From an uncultured Acidobacteriia bacterium (GTDB lineage Bacteria > Acidobacteriota > Terriglobia > Bryobacterales > Bryobacteraceae), in the NCBI GenBank assembly GCA_903925975.1, contig CAIYHG010000192.1:1-38421 (forward strand): 38,421 nt of DNA. The letters run 5' to 3'. The notes under the pieces were generated by a model. The model did no database searches. It was not told the origin of the DNA and was given only the letters and a program-made list of their open reading frames with translations. Of the stretch, positions 1 to 8,624 are shown piece by piece. The stretch's first letter is position 1. Each line of letters begins with the position of its first letter. Made by a program: the position numbers and the translations under genes.

Positions 1-85
1 CGCGCTGGTCCATGGGTTTGCTCTCTTTCCACGGCATCGCCTCTTAGCATGCCGTTCAGAGAACTCAAAAGTCTCAAACCCAATC

Positions 86-131
86 AACTGTTACCCATGT
101 TCCCGGGTACAACTGTCACCCATGTCCCCGG
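86..131. repeat. Two 21-bp direct repeats, probable IS end
   Basis: Copies lie at 86-106 and 111-131, with a 25-bp period and 19 of 21 bases identical; the shared core is ACCCATGT followed by CCCGG. Short, closely spaced repeats of the ACTGTTACCCATG type remind me of the multiple terminal repeats of IS21-like elements. No transposase is present, so this would be only an element end, with the rest outside the window or lost. The homology of the downstream replication-initiator gene begins right after the second copy, which fits an insertion or deletion breakpoint here. The family assignment is from memory and uncertain; the repeats are seen directly. Confidence 0.5.
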
Positions 132-1162
132 TTTGGACCATGGGAGAAGTACTGGAGGATGGCTCCATAGCTGAGGAAAATTACGTTTGGCTAAGCGAGT
201 GGCAACTGGAGAACATCAACAGCCGCCATACGTTACCGATTGACTACGATGTCTACAGAACCCTACAGCTGCACATTGCCAAAGCACTCGTTCCCCTTCT
301 GCAGATTTGGTTTTATGCCAGCCGCCGCGAACAGTGCGCGGAGCGAAGGTACTCTGACCTATGTTCTCTGCTGGGGCTGCAAACTTTTCGCGCTCTCTCG
401 CGCATCAAGCAGCAACTAAAGCCGAGCCTCAATGAACTCAAGGACCGGGGATTTCTTTCGGCTTGGGAGTTGGCAAAAACCACAGACGGAACCGATTACA
501 AACTGTGTCTTTGGGCTGGGAGCGCCTTCGTCAGCTCTGCCGACCTTCGGGCTTCGGAATCTCCAGAGCGGCCCGCCTTGCTGGGCGAGAAACATGCGGA
601 AGTCTTGAGGGCCCTGATAGATAGGGGCGTCCGCGAGGACCGCGGGCGGCAACTATTGATCGATCTCCCCAATAGCCAACCGGCGATCGACCAGATCGAA
701 TGGGGAGACGCGGAGATCCGCCGCAAAGAGCGCACGCGCGAGCCGATTCTCAACCCGCCGGGTTTTTATATCTATCTGCTCGAATCCAACTATCCCGTTC
801 CGGCGGGCTTCGAGACGGCACGGAAGCGTATGCTGCGCGAGCAGGCGCAGAGCAGGGAAGCGGAAAGCCGGGCCGTCGAGGCGCGGCGTGAACTCGAGTT
901 GTACGAACTGAGAGAACGCTACGAGGCATTCGTAGTAGAGGAGACGGATGCGCACATGGGGAAGAAGATGCCGCCCCAAGCCGTCGAACTCCGTATCCGC
1001 GATTACATGAAGCGGATACAGGAAGGGGCCTCGCCGAACCGCTGGCCGGAGCCCACCCTGCGAGGATTTGCCCTTCGCAGGCTGCGCACGGAAGTCGCAG
1101 GGGAACTCGATCTCCCGAGCTTCGAGGAATACGCCCAGCAGAGGGCTAACTCGCTGTTTTAA
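122..1162 (+). pseudogene. N-terminally truncated replication initiator protein A (RPA family)
   Basis: The 346-residue product resembles the middle and C-terminal part of RPA-type plasmid replication initiators. The key stretch is YVWLSEWQLENIN, then LPIDYDVYRTL and KALVPLLQIW, a winged-helix-like segment, followed by a charged helical tail (residues about 220-300). Family members usually carry well over 100 further residues before this block. Here homology starts at about residue 7 (MGEVLEDGSIAEENY). The first ATG (122) lies inside a 21-bp repeat; the ATG at 140 is the next candidate. The frame is open to the left edge, but the translation upstream does not look like the family. I infer a 5' truncation by an insertion element, so function is doubtful. 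It is possibly a relic of an integrated plasmid. Confidence 0.6.
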
Positions 1163-1231
1163 TCCGGCGCCGGGCGCTCGCGTTCAGGCTAATGCAGGGT
1201 TCGCTACCGCCATTCGCTATGATTGTGTTCG

Positions 1232-2389
1232 ATGAAAGTTCCGCTGCTTGACGTACGCCGCCAGAACCTACCCATCGAAGTAGATCTTCTCTCCGCGTTC
1301 CGGCGCGTTCTGGAATCCGGCCAGTTCATTCTGGGCAGGGAAGTGGAGCAATTCGAACGCGACGCCGCGGAAGTGGCGGGAACGCATTACGCCATAGGAG
1401 TCTCATCGGGGACCGATGCGATTCTGCTCGCGTTGATGGCGCTCGATATCGGCGCCGGCGACGAAGTGATCTGTCCCTCGTTCACGTTCTTTGCCACGGC
1501 CGGGTGCGTAGCGCGCGTCGGGGCGCGTCCGGTTTTTGTGGACTCGCAGTCCGAGAGCTTCAACATCGATCCCGTATCGATTGAAAGCGCGATCACGCCG
1601 CGGACGAAGGCGATCATTCCGGTGCACCTCTTCGGGCAGCCCGCCGACATGGAAGAAATCATGGCCATCGCCCGGCGGCGCGGCTTGTTCGTAATCGAGG
1701 ATGTGGCGCAGGCCTTCGGCGCCAGCTACGCAGGCCGGCCGGCGGGTTCGTTTGGCGAGTTTGGCACGGTTAGCTTCTTCCCCTCGAAAAATCTAGGCGC
1801 GTTGGGCGACGGCGGCTTGCTGACGACTAACGATCCGGAACTTGCCGAAAAAGCGGCGCGGCTGCGCAACCATGGCGCGAATCCCAAGTACTACCACTCC
1901 ATGATCGGCGGCAATTTCCGCCTGGACGCCGTACAAGCGGCGCTGCTGGGAGTGAAGTTGCCGTACCTGGCGGAATACACGGCGGGCCGGCAGGAGCACT
2001 TGAGCGAATACAATCGCGCATTAGCGAAGGTGCGGGGCGGGGAAGCGGTAGAGCTGATTCTTCCTTCGGTTTTGCCCGGACGCACGCACATCGCGAATCA
2101 GTACACGCTGCGGGTGCGAGCGGCAAAGGGGTGGAACTCGGCTGAATCCCCACGAGATGCGTTGCGGCGCTTTCTGGCGGAGCGGGATATCGCGGCCGAA
2201 ATCTATTACCCGGTCCCGCTTCACAAACAGGAATGCTTCCAGGCTTTCGGACCGTATGGGGAACTGCCCGCAGCCGAGGCGATGGCGCGTGAAGTGATTA
2301 GCCTCCCGGTCTTTCCGGAAATGACCGAAGAAGAACAGGCTGCGGTAACGCAGGCGGTAGTAGAGTTCTGCGAAGGCGGCCGGCCGTGA
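1232..2389 (+). CDS. DegT/DnrJ/EryC1/StrS-family sugar aminotransferase
   Basis: This is a PLP-dependent transaminase that would convert a keto-sugar nucleotide to an amino-sugar nucleotide for polysaccharide synthesis. From the ATG at 1232 it is 385 residues, typical for the family. A TTG at 1223 is also possible, but MKVPLLDVRRQ is the usual N-terminus. Visible landmarks are SSGTDA near residue 60 (phosphate binding), VIEDVAQA near 155 (Asp contacting the PLP ring nitrogen) and FFPSKNLGALGDGG, whose Lys near 186 should form the internal aldimine. The C-terminal YYPVPLHKQECF is also typical. It precedes wecB on the same strand by about 260 bp. The exact sugar substrate (FdtB-, WecE- or WbpE-like) cannot be told from sequence alone. 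Confidence 0.9.
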   Translation: MKVPLLDVRRQNLPIEVDLLSAFRRVLESGQFILGREVEQFERDAAEVAGTHYAIGVSSGTDAILLALMALDIGAGDEVICPSFTFFATAGCVARVGARPVFVDSQSESFNIDPVSIESAITPRTKAIIPVHLFGQPADMEEIMAIARRRGLFVIEDVAQAFGASYAGRPAGSFGEFGTVSFFPSKNLGALGDGGLLTTNDPELAEKAARLRNHGANPKYYHSMIGGNFRLDAVQAALLGVKLPYLAEYTAGRQEHLSEYNRALAKVRGGEAVELILPSVLPGRTHIANQYTLRVRAAKGWNSAESPRDALRRFLAERDIAAEIYYPVPLHKQECFQAFGPYGELPAAEAMAREVISLPVFPEMTEEEQAAVTQAVVEFCEGGRP

Positions 2390-2647
2390 GAAGTAGACGG
2401 GTTTTCGCGAGTTTACGGTCAGCCGGAGAATTGCAATAATCGAGCCGGCGCTTGTCTGGCTGCGTCGGCAATCAGGCGCTACTTCGCCGCCTTCTCTTTG
2501 CCTGGCGTTAGCGGGTTTCTTTATGGGCGTCGCGGGCATGTTACTATAGCGCGTTTCCATCGTTTCCCAAGGCGTATTGCCGAGCGTCCGCCATGGGTGC
2601 GGAGTAAGGCGAAGCGCCGGCGGTAGGATGCCGGATCGAGGCACTAA
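2390..2647. other. Intergenic leader upstream of wecB
   Basis: These 258 bp carry no convincing gene. A long minus-strand frame crosses it but only continues an antisense shadow of the aminotransferase. A GAGG at 2638-2641 sits 6 nt before the TTG start of wecB and is the likely ribosome binding site. I see no clear promoter or terminator hairpin. Confidence 0.4.
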
Positions 2648-3751
2648 TTGTCACAACGAATCCTAGTTGTTTTCGGCACACGGCCAGAGGCAATCAAATT
2701 ATGTCCTCTGGTGCGCCGGTTCAAGCGTGATTTTGAGGTGAAGGTTTGCGTTACAGCCCAACATCGTGAAATGCTGGACCAGGTGCTGGAGGCCTTCTCC
2801 GTCTCTCCGGACTACGATTTGAACCTGATGCAGCCGAGGCAGACTCTTTCCGAGCTCACGGCGCGCATACTGGCGGCCCTGGAACCCGTGTTGGAGGCTG
2901 AGCGCCCGGATTTATTAGTAGTGCAGGGCGACACTACCACCACGCTGGCCGGTGCGCTCGCCGCTTTCTACCGGCGCATACCGGTTGCGCACGTGGAGGC
3001 TGGCCTGCGCACGGGCGATATGGCCGAGCCCTTCCCGGAAGAAATGAATCGCGTATTGACGTCCCGGCTGACAAAATGGCATTTTGCCCCGACCCGCAGC
3101 GCGGCGGAAGCGCTCTTGCGGGAAGGGACGCCCCCGGGCGACATCTTCGTCACCGGAAACACGGGCATAGATGCCGTACTGTATGTGCGGGACTTGATTG
3201 TTGCCGGTGCGCTCCGTCCGCCCAGGCAGGAACTGCCGGAGGGCAAGCGCATCGTGCTGGTGACCAGCCACCGCCGTGAGAATTTCGGTCCGCGTTTCGA
3301 AAGCTGCATGCGGGCGCTGGGTCGCCTGGCCTGCCGCGAAGATGTGGTTGTGGTCTATCCGGTGCACCGGAATCCGAATGTGTCCGGCCCCGCGCACGCA
3401 TTGCTTGCCGGGCATCCTGGAGTCCGGCTTATCGACCCGCTGCCGTATGTTCCGTTCGTCGATCTCATGTTGCGGTCCCACTTGATCATCACCGATTCGG
3501 GAGGCATCCAGGAGGAAGCCCCATCGCTGGGCAAGCCCGTGCTGGTGATGCGGGAGAAGACCGAGCGCCCCGAGGCCGTCGAGGCCGGGACCGTTCGCCT
3601 GGTGGGGACGGATGAGGAGCGCATCGTGGCGGAAGCGAACCGCCTGCTTGACGACGAAGTCGAGTATGAACGAATGGCACGCACCCACAATCCTTACGGG
3701 GACGGCCACGCCTGCGACCGAATAGCGGAAACGCTGCTCGAAAGACCTTAA
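2648..3751 (+). CDS. wecB: UDP-N-acetylglucosamine 2-epimerase (non-hydrolysing)
   Basis: It interconverts UDP-GlcNAc and UDP-ManNAc in the cytoplasm, supplying ManNAc-type sugars for surface polysaccharide. At 367 residues it is close to the usual 370-380. The TTG start at 2648 gives the expected N-terminus ([13 protein letters not shown]) and has GAGG 6 nt upstream. Family signatures are VVQGDTTTT near residue 97, [10 protein letters not shown] near 117, PFPEEMNR near 130, TSHRRENFG near 210 and [15 protein letters not shown] near 285. These include the conserved Asp, Glu and His residues of the active site. No UDP-ManNAc dehydrogenase (WecC) is in the window, so the product may be used as ManNAc or oxidised by an enzyme coded elsewhere. 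Confidence 0.95.
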   Translation: MSQRILVVFGTRPEAIKLCPLVRRFKRDFEVKVCVTAQHREMLDQVLEAFSVSPDYDLNLMQPRQTLSELTARILAALEPVLEAERPDLLVVQGDTTTTLAGALAAFYRRIPVAHVEAGLRTGDMAEPFPEEMNRVLTSRLTKWHFAPTRSAAEALLREGTPPGDIFVTGNTGIDAVLYVRDLIVAGALRPPRQELPEGKRIVLVTSHRRENFGPRFESCMRALGRLACREDVVVVYPVHRNPNVSGPAHALLAGHPGVRLIDPLPYVPFVDLMLRSHLIITDSGGIQEEAPSLGKPVLVMREKTERPEAVEAGTVRLVGTDEERIVAEANRLLDDEVEYERMARTHNPYGDGHACDRIAETLLERP

Positions 3752-3846
3752 CCCGCGTAATGATAGCCCGGGCGGGGAATGGCGCCTGAAGTCGGCGGTC
3801 CGTGGAGCGGTGGCGGCAAGTCTGTTTGATACACTACTGTGGACGC

Positions 3847-5328
3847 ATGAAGCTCTCCATCCTGATGCCCGTTTACAACGAACGAACGGTGGTGGAGCGC
3901 TGTATTTCACTCGTGTTGGCCGCTCCACTGCCCGAAAACATGGAGCGCGAGCTGGTCATTGTGGACGATTGTTCCACCGACGGCACCTCGGATATTCTCG
4001 AGCGCCTGGCGCGCCAGATTCCGGATATCCGCCTGTTCCGGCAGCCTCACAACCAGGGCAAGGGCGCAGCCGTGCGGACGGCCATCGAAAAAGCGTGCGG
4101 AGACTTCTCTATCATCCAGGACGCGGACCTGGAGTACGACCCTTCCGAGTACCCGAAACTACTGCGGCCGTTATTGGACGGGCACGCCGACGCGGTCTTC
4201 GGATCGCGCTATATGGCCGGCGAGCAAGCCCGTATTTTGCCGTTCTGGCACTCGATGATCAACAAGGGCCTCACGCTGGTCTCGAACATGTTCTGCAACC
4301 TCAACGTTACGGACATGGAGACCTGCTACAAAGTCTTCCGCACCGATTTATTGAAAAGCATTCCGATCCGCTCCGACCGTTTCGGGTTCGAGCCCGAAAT
4401 CACGATGAAGTGCGCCAAGCGGAAGCTGCGCATTTACGAAGTGCCCATCAGCTACCACGGCCGTACCTACGAGGAAGGGAAGAAGATTGGCTGGAAAGAC
4501 GGTGTTAAGGCCCTGGGCGTAATTCTGAAGTTTTGGGTGATCGACGATCTCTACTCGGCGCCCTACGGCCGCGGGGTGCTTAACAATCTCACCGGAACGC
4601 CGCAATACCTGAGCTGGCTCGCCAAGAAACTGCGGCCGCATCTAGGCGATGAAGTGCTGGAGATCGGCGCGGGCATCGGGAACATGGCCGGCCGCCTGAT
4701 GGGCCGGCGTGCGTACTACATGGCCGCGGAGAAAGACCCGCTGCACCTGCACGCGCTGCGCAACCGTTTTCTCCGTACCCCCAATGTAGTTGTGCGGAAG
4801 GTGGACCCCGAGTCCGCGGCGGACCTGGCGGGCCTCGAAGAGCGCTTCGATACGGTGCTGTGCCTGAACGTATTGGAGTATGTCTCAGACCCGGCCGAGG
4901 TGCTACGAACGCTCGAAGCCACATTGAAACCCGGCGGCTCGATCATCGTACTCGTGCCCAACGGCCCTGGCCTGTTTGGCACGCTGGACGCCCGGTTGGG
5001 CCACAAGCGCCGTTTCAGCTCCGGCGATCTGGAAAAGCTGCTGGCTTCGACGGGCTTCGGCGTGGAGAAGGTATACAACTTCAACAAAGCCGGCGCGCCG
5101 CCGTGGTGGCTATATAGCAAGGTTTTAGGATCGAAGAGCATCAACAAGCCCGTCCTGAAAATTTTCGACAAAACGGTTTGGCTCTGGAGCCGTTTCGACG
5201 GCCTGCTGCCCTGGCCGGGCCTGACGCTCATCGCGGTGGCTCGAAAGCGGGTGGCACGCAAGATTGGTGAAAACGTTCAGTCGCGCAGGGAAGAGGCCCC
5301 TGCAATGTCTTGGAACGAGGGTCGCTGA
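3847..5328 (+). CDS. Fused GT2 glycosyltransferase and SAM-dependent methyltransferase
   Basis: From the ATG at 3847 the protein has 493 residues; an upstream in-frame start at 3802 adds 15 residues unlike the family. Residues 1-235 are a GT2 domain of the dolichyl-phosphate-mannose-synthase type: SILMPVYNE at the start, VDDCSTDGTSD near 39-49, the metal-binding DAD at 92-94 and SRYMAGEQ near 120. Residues 260-430 are a class I methyltransferase with LEIGAGIGNMAG (motif I, 271-282), CLNVLEYVSD near 339 and LKPGGSIIVLVPN near 360. No membrane helices are evident. The fusion suggests that one polypeptide transfers a sugar to a lipid or glycan and methylates the same or a linked substrate. The substrates are unknown. 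Confidence 0.85.
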   Translation: MKLSILMPVYNERTVVERCISLVLAAPLPENMERELVIVDDCSTDGTSDILERLARQIPDIRLFRQPHNQGKGAAVRTAIEKACGDFSIIQDADLEYDPSEYPKLLRPLLDGHADAVFGSRYMAGEQARILPFWHSMINKGLTLVSNMFCNLNVTDMETCYKVFRTDLLKSIPIRSDRFGFEPEITMKCAKRKLRIYEVPISYHGRTYEEGKKIGWKDGVKALGVILKFWVIDDLYSAPYGRGVLNNLTGTPQYLSWLAKKLRPHLGDEVLEIGAGIGNMAGRLMGRRAYYMAAEKDPLHLHALRNRFLRTPNVVVRKVDPESAADLAGLEERFDTVLCLNVLEYVSDPAEVLRTLEATLKPGGSIIVLVPNGPGLFGTLDARLGHKRRFSSGDLEKLLASTGFGVEKVYNFNKAGAPPWWLYSKVLGSKSINKPVLKIFDKTVWLWSRFDGLLPWPGLTLIAVARKRVARKIGENVQSRREEAPAMSWNEGR

Positions 5329-5917
5329 CCGGCGAGGTTAGATGGCATCTCCGCCGCGCTACCGCGGGCTCTGCTTGACCGATCAGCGCTCTTCCTTTTT
5401 GAGAACCCCCTGAAGAAACCGTCCTAAATACGCCCGATACGCCAGTCCGCGACGAGCCGGCAGTTTGCGGGTGTTATTCCCTCTGGCCGGATCCGGATTG
5501 ACGTAGGCAGCACGAGGACGCGGACGGGAGGCTTACCCTTTAACCCGTGCTTCGCTGCAAATCCGACAATTGTATCGTTCGTCCGTTCGTGCCACTTGAC
5601 CTAGTCCGCTTTGACCTTAGTTCCCAACTGTCGGGCGCACGTGTGCGAGTCTCGATGCATCTACTGCTTCTCACTGTGTTGCGGCCCTGCCGAGAGGGTG
5701 GCGCGCGAGCGTTACCGGGGTTGCGCGCTCTATCTCCAGAGGAAGTTCGATGTCGTTGCTCGGTTCCTCCATTGGATCTAGAGTCACCACCGAATTCCAG
5801 AAACTAAGATCCGCGGGGTCGGAGGTGACAAAGCGAGTCCCGATTCGCAGATTGGCCGTTTCTCCAATCACATTCCAATAGGGAGGCCGGCGAGTTTAGA
5901 AATCAGCAGCAGCCTTA
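5329..5917. other. 589-bp region without a confident gene
   Basis: This lies between convergent genes. Plus-strand frames such as 5547-5807 have low-complexity, arginine-rich translations and no homology I recognise. One minus-strand frame, 5671-5897, reads more like protein and is listed separately as a possible remnant. No clear RNA gene, repeat or terminator hairpin was found. Confidence 0.4.
5671..5897 (-). pseudogene. Possible remnant of an unrecognised gene
   Basis: The minus-strand frame opens after a TAA at 5896-5898 and continues to a stop at 5671. The first half (PPYWNVIGETANLRIGTRF, then a segment with DPADLSFW) has a balanced, protein-like composition. The only start inside it is a GTG at 5871 without a ribosome binding site. 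I do not recognise a family. It may be a decayed fragment or chance. Confidence 0.2.
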
Positions 5918-7411
5918 CTACTGGGAATCGGCGAGCGCCTCGGGAGTAGGAAGAACCAGGCGAATTCCAGCGGCCTCGGCCTCGTTAGGATCGGCGAAGG
6001 CATGTGTACGATCGAGGAGGAAACGCGCCCGATCCAGCTCCGCGAAGTCAATGGATGCCGTATAACGCTGTGCGAAGTCCAGCATTCGCATCAGAGCCCC
6101 GGCTATACCGTTCTGGGAAAGGGCCTTCAATGCCATCAGGTAGTTGTTTCGGTAAACCGTCGGCACGATGATGCGGTTTTCGCCTGTCGCGACCAACTCA
6201 GCATTCATCATAAGGCGAGCGACGCGACCGTTCCCATCGGCAAACGGGTGTACTTCCGAAACAAGGAACATCATAAACATTGCGCGTTGCAGCGGGGCGG
6301 CAAGGCTGCGATAGATCTCGAAGCCCTTGGCGAGAGTGCCTTCCACCAACTCAGGAGCGACGAAGAAGGTGGAGCCTGCACGATTGGCCTCGTTCTTGAA
6401 CAGTCCCGGCCCTTTATCTTGCCGACCTTCCATGATAAGCGCGTGACGGCCCCTGAGAAGCCCATTTAGTTCCGCGACGCTCCGGGGCAGGCGTGACATC
6501 TCGCGTGCATCGGATGTCGCCTTCCATGTTCCAAGCACGTCATGGGCATCCGCGGGGCGTGTTCTGGGGAGGTACCCTTGGAATACTATCTCCACCGCCT
6601 CCTCGACAGCGAATTGGGTACCCTCGATGAAGTTGGAGAAATAGGCTTCAAAGAAGGGCAGGGCGGTACCATCAGTCGATTTCGCCAGGCGGGTTACGGG
6701 TGCCGTGCCGGCCAACTCGGCGTGCAGGCGCTGAAACAAGTCGAGACGCTGCGGGTCGTAAGGCAGCCCCGCGGCGCGGGCTTCCGCGACAGGCGAAGCA
6801 AGCGGGGCGCGGCGTGACCCTAAAAGGGCTCCGACCAACGCGTTAAGCCGCTGAAACTCCTCTGGCATGTTGAGCTGCGCAGCGATCTCGCGGCCCTGGT
6901 CTCGCAGTCGCTGAAGCGCCGCTTCGCCGCTGAGGCGCAGGATCTCGTCGAGGCGTTCCTCGATTGCGCGCTGCGGCAACGTGCGCGGGACACGGCCGCG
7001 GTCACGCGATCGCCTCATGTTCTCCAGAAATGCGCGGGCGGGGGAGGCGAGGCGAAGACTGCCAATGAAAGGGAGGTCGCTATCCAGCGGCAACTGCCCC
7101 TTGCGGGGACGCAACACGATTCCGGGCAGAACAATGTCTCGCTTATGATCGGCGATGAGGAACACCGAGCCATCGTCGGTCGGTCGATTCTCCAGCGCCG
7201 TCCGATCAGCGATGAGGGCGCCCGGCAGGTAGGCGGCTACCAAGGCCCACAGGTTGCGCCGCACTAACTGCTCCGGTCGTTCGGTGAGGTTGCGGGTGTA
7301 AAGCCGAGAAGCCAGTTTGCGCAGCGTTCCGCGCTTTACTTGGCGGGAGACCGCGCCGGCGATTTCGACGTTGGAAACGAACACCTCGGGGAATGCAGAG
7401 AAATCGGGCAT
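5918..7411 (-). CDS. Fic-domain AMPylase with N-terminal AbiEi-like antitoxin domain
   Basis: Fic enzymes transfer a nucleotide moiety, usually AMP, to hydroxyl groups of target proteins. The complete active-site loop HPFADGNGRVAR is at residues 388-399, with the catalytic His first. Upstream, SNFIEG at 259-264 matches the (S/T)xxxE(G/N) autoinhibitory motif, placing this with class II Fic proteins, where the helix lies before the Fic core in the same chain. Residues about 10-130 (VSRQVKRGTLRKLASRLYTR onward) resemble the winged-helix and linked domain of AbiEi-type antitoxin/repressors. So one 497-residue chain appears to combine DNA binding, autoinhibition and catalysis. It reads opposite to the neighbouring sugar genes and is likely a separate cargo gene. 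Confidence 0.85.
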   Translation of the reverse strand: MPDFSAFPEVFVSNVEIAGAVSRQVKRGTLRKLASRLYTRNLTERPEQLVRRNLWALVAAYLPGALIADRTALENRPTDDGSVFLIADHKRDIVLPGIVLRPRKGQLPLDSDLPFIGSLRLASPARAFLENMRRSRDRGRVPRTLPQRAIEERLDEILRLSGEAALQRLRDQGREIAAQLNMPEEFQRLNALVGALLGSRRAPLASPVAEARAAGLPYDPQRLDLFQRLHAELAGTAPVTRLAKSTDGTALPFFEAYFSNFIEGTQFAVEEAVEIVFQGYLPRTRPADAHDVLGTWKATSDAREMSRLPRSVAELNGLLRGRHALIMEGRQDKGPGLFKNEANRAGSTFFVAPELVEGTLAKGFEIYRSLAAPLQRAMFMMFLVSEVHPFADGNGRVARLMMNAELVATGENRIIVPTVYRNNYLMALKALSQNGIAGALMRMLDFAQRYTASIDFAELDRARFLLDRTHAFADPNEAEAAGIRLVLPTPEALADSQ

Positions 7412-7438
7412 TAGCGGGCCTACAGTCCATCATAATGC

Positions 7439-7485
7439 AAGTTAATGGGGATTAGGAGTCCTCAAACGAAAGTTATTGGGGAATA
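7439..7485. promoter_or_regulatory. Direct-repeat candidate operator upstream of the Fic gene
   Basis: Two 16-bp copies, AAGTTAATGGGGATTA (7439-7454) and AAGTTATTGGGGAATA (7470-7485), match at 14 of 16 positions with a 31-bp period, about three helical turns. They lie 28 bp upstream of the Fic start codon. A TATGAT (-10-like) is at 7434-7429 on the minus strand. AbiEi-type repressors bind repeated sites in their own promoters, so autoregulation through the fused N-terminal domain is a reasonable inference. Confidence 0.45.
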
Positions 7486-7610
7486 GTAAGCCAGGCAAGA
7501 TTTTGATTTCCGGCCCGTGGGGTGCTCTTGGGCCCGTGTGCGTAAAACCCGGAACCCGTTCTTTACGACTGCAATTACGTTAAACTTTCGGTTCAGCGGC
7601 CTGGCTCATC

Positions 7611-8624
7611 ATGAACAAGCATCTAGCGGCTCAGGAAGTCATCGCGGGGTTCGCTTCCAAGCGAATTCTGGTGGTCGGCGACATTATGCTCGATGAGTTT
7701 ATCTGGGGCAGCGCGTCGCGCATCTCTCCGGAGGCGCCGGTGCCGGTGGTGAACGTGACCCGGGAATCTTACTACCCCGGCGGGGCCGCTAATGTGGCGC
7801 GGAACGTTCGCGGATTCACCCGTGGCGCGGCGGTAATGGGGATGGCCGGGACCGATGGGCATGGCGAACGGTTGGTTGCGCTGCTGGGCGCCGAGGGGAT
7901 CGATACCACGGGCGTGCAGCGCGATCCGTCGTTCTCCACCATCGTGAAGACGCGCATCTTCGCCCGCAATCAACAAGTGGTTCGCGTGGACCGGGAACGC
8001 AAGGCGCCGCTTTCAGCCGAGTACTTCGAGAGGGCGATGGGCCTGTTCGTTGACATGCTGGATTCGCTCGACGCGGTGATCGTGGCCGACTACGGGAAAG
8101 GATTTCTGACGCAGGCCGCGGCAGATTACATTTGTAGCAACACGAAGGCCCGAGGTAAAATCCTGGCCGTGGACCCGCATCCGCATACGTCGCTGAATTG
8201 GGGTGGCGCCACGGTGATCAAACCAAACCGGGCCGAGGCGTTTCTGGCGGCCGGGTTGCCGCCGTCGGAACCCGCGGACTCTCCCTTGGCCGATCAGCCG
8301 CTGCTTGAGGCCGGCCGGCGGCTGCTCGAAAAATGGCGGCCGGACTCGTTGCTGATGACCCTGGGAGAGCAGGGCATCTTGCTGTTCCGCGAAGGCAAGC
8401 CTCCGTACCATACGCCCACCCGGGCCAAAGAGGTGTTCGACGTGTCCGGGGCAGGGGATACGGCTATCGCGGTTCTCACGCTGGCCCTCGCGGCCGGCGC
8501 AACTCCCGAAGGGGCGGCCGAACTCGCCAATTGCGCCAGCGGGATCGTGGTGGGCAAGGTCGGAACGGCCACCGTCACGGCGGCCGAACTAGCGGAGCAA
8601 GCGCCGTGTCTGCCTTGCGTATGA
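7611..8624 (+). CDS. rfaE1: D-glycero-beta-D-manno-heptose-7-phosphate kinase (HldE kinase domain, PfkB family)
   Basis: It phosphorylates heptose 7-phosphate at C1 in the ADP-heptose pathway. The 337 residues match the length of a kinase-only protein. Signatures are VVGDIMLDEFIWG near residue 21, SPEAPVPV near 39, GGAANVARNV near 58 and SGAGDT at 279-284, whose Asp283 is the expected catalytic base. The nucleotidyltransferase half found in bifunctional HldE is absent, and no separate one is in the window. The stop overlaps the start of the next gene (ATGA), so the two are translationally coupled. GmhA is also missing here. The polymer or LPS core probably contains a heptose. Confidence 0.9.
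   Translation: MNKHLAAQEVIAGFASKRILVVGDIMLDEFIWGSASRISPEAPVPVVNVTRESYYPGGAANVARNVRGFTRGAAVMGMAGTDGHGERLVALLGAEGIDTTGVQRDPSFSTIVKTRIFARNQQVVRVDRERKAPLSAEYFERAMGLFVDMLDSLDAVIVADYGKGFLTQAAADYICSNTKARGKILAVDPHPHTSLNWGGATVIKPNRAEAFLAAGLPPSEPADSPLADQPLLEAGRRLLEKWRPDSLLMTLGEQGILLFREGKPPYHTPTRAKEVFDVSGAGDTAIAVLTLALAAGATPEGAAELANCASGIVVGKVGTATVTAAELAEQAPCLPCV

Noticed and set aside
2915-3928. A 337-residue minus-strand open frame
   Set aside because: It is antisense to wecB, whose motifs are complete; high GC keeps the opposite frame open.
5547-5807. A possible small plus-strand gene of 86 residues
   Set aside because: No ribosome binding site, Arg/Leu-rich random-looking composition and no recognisable family.
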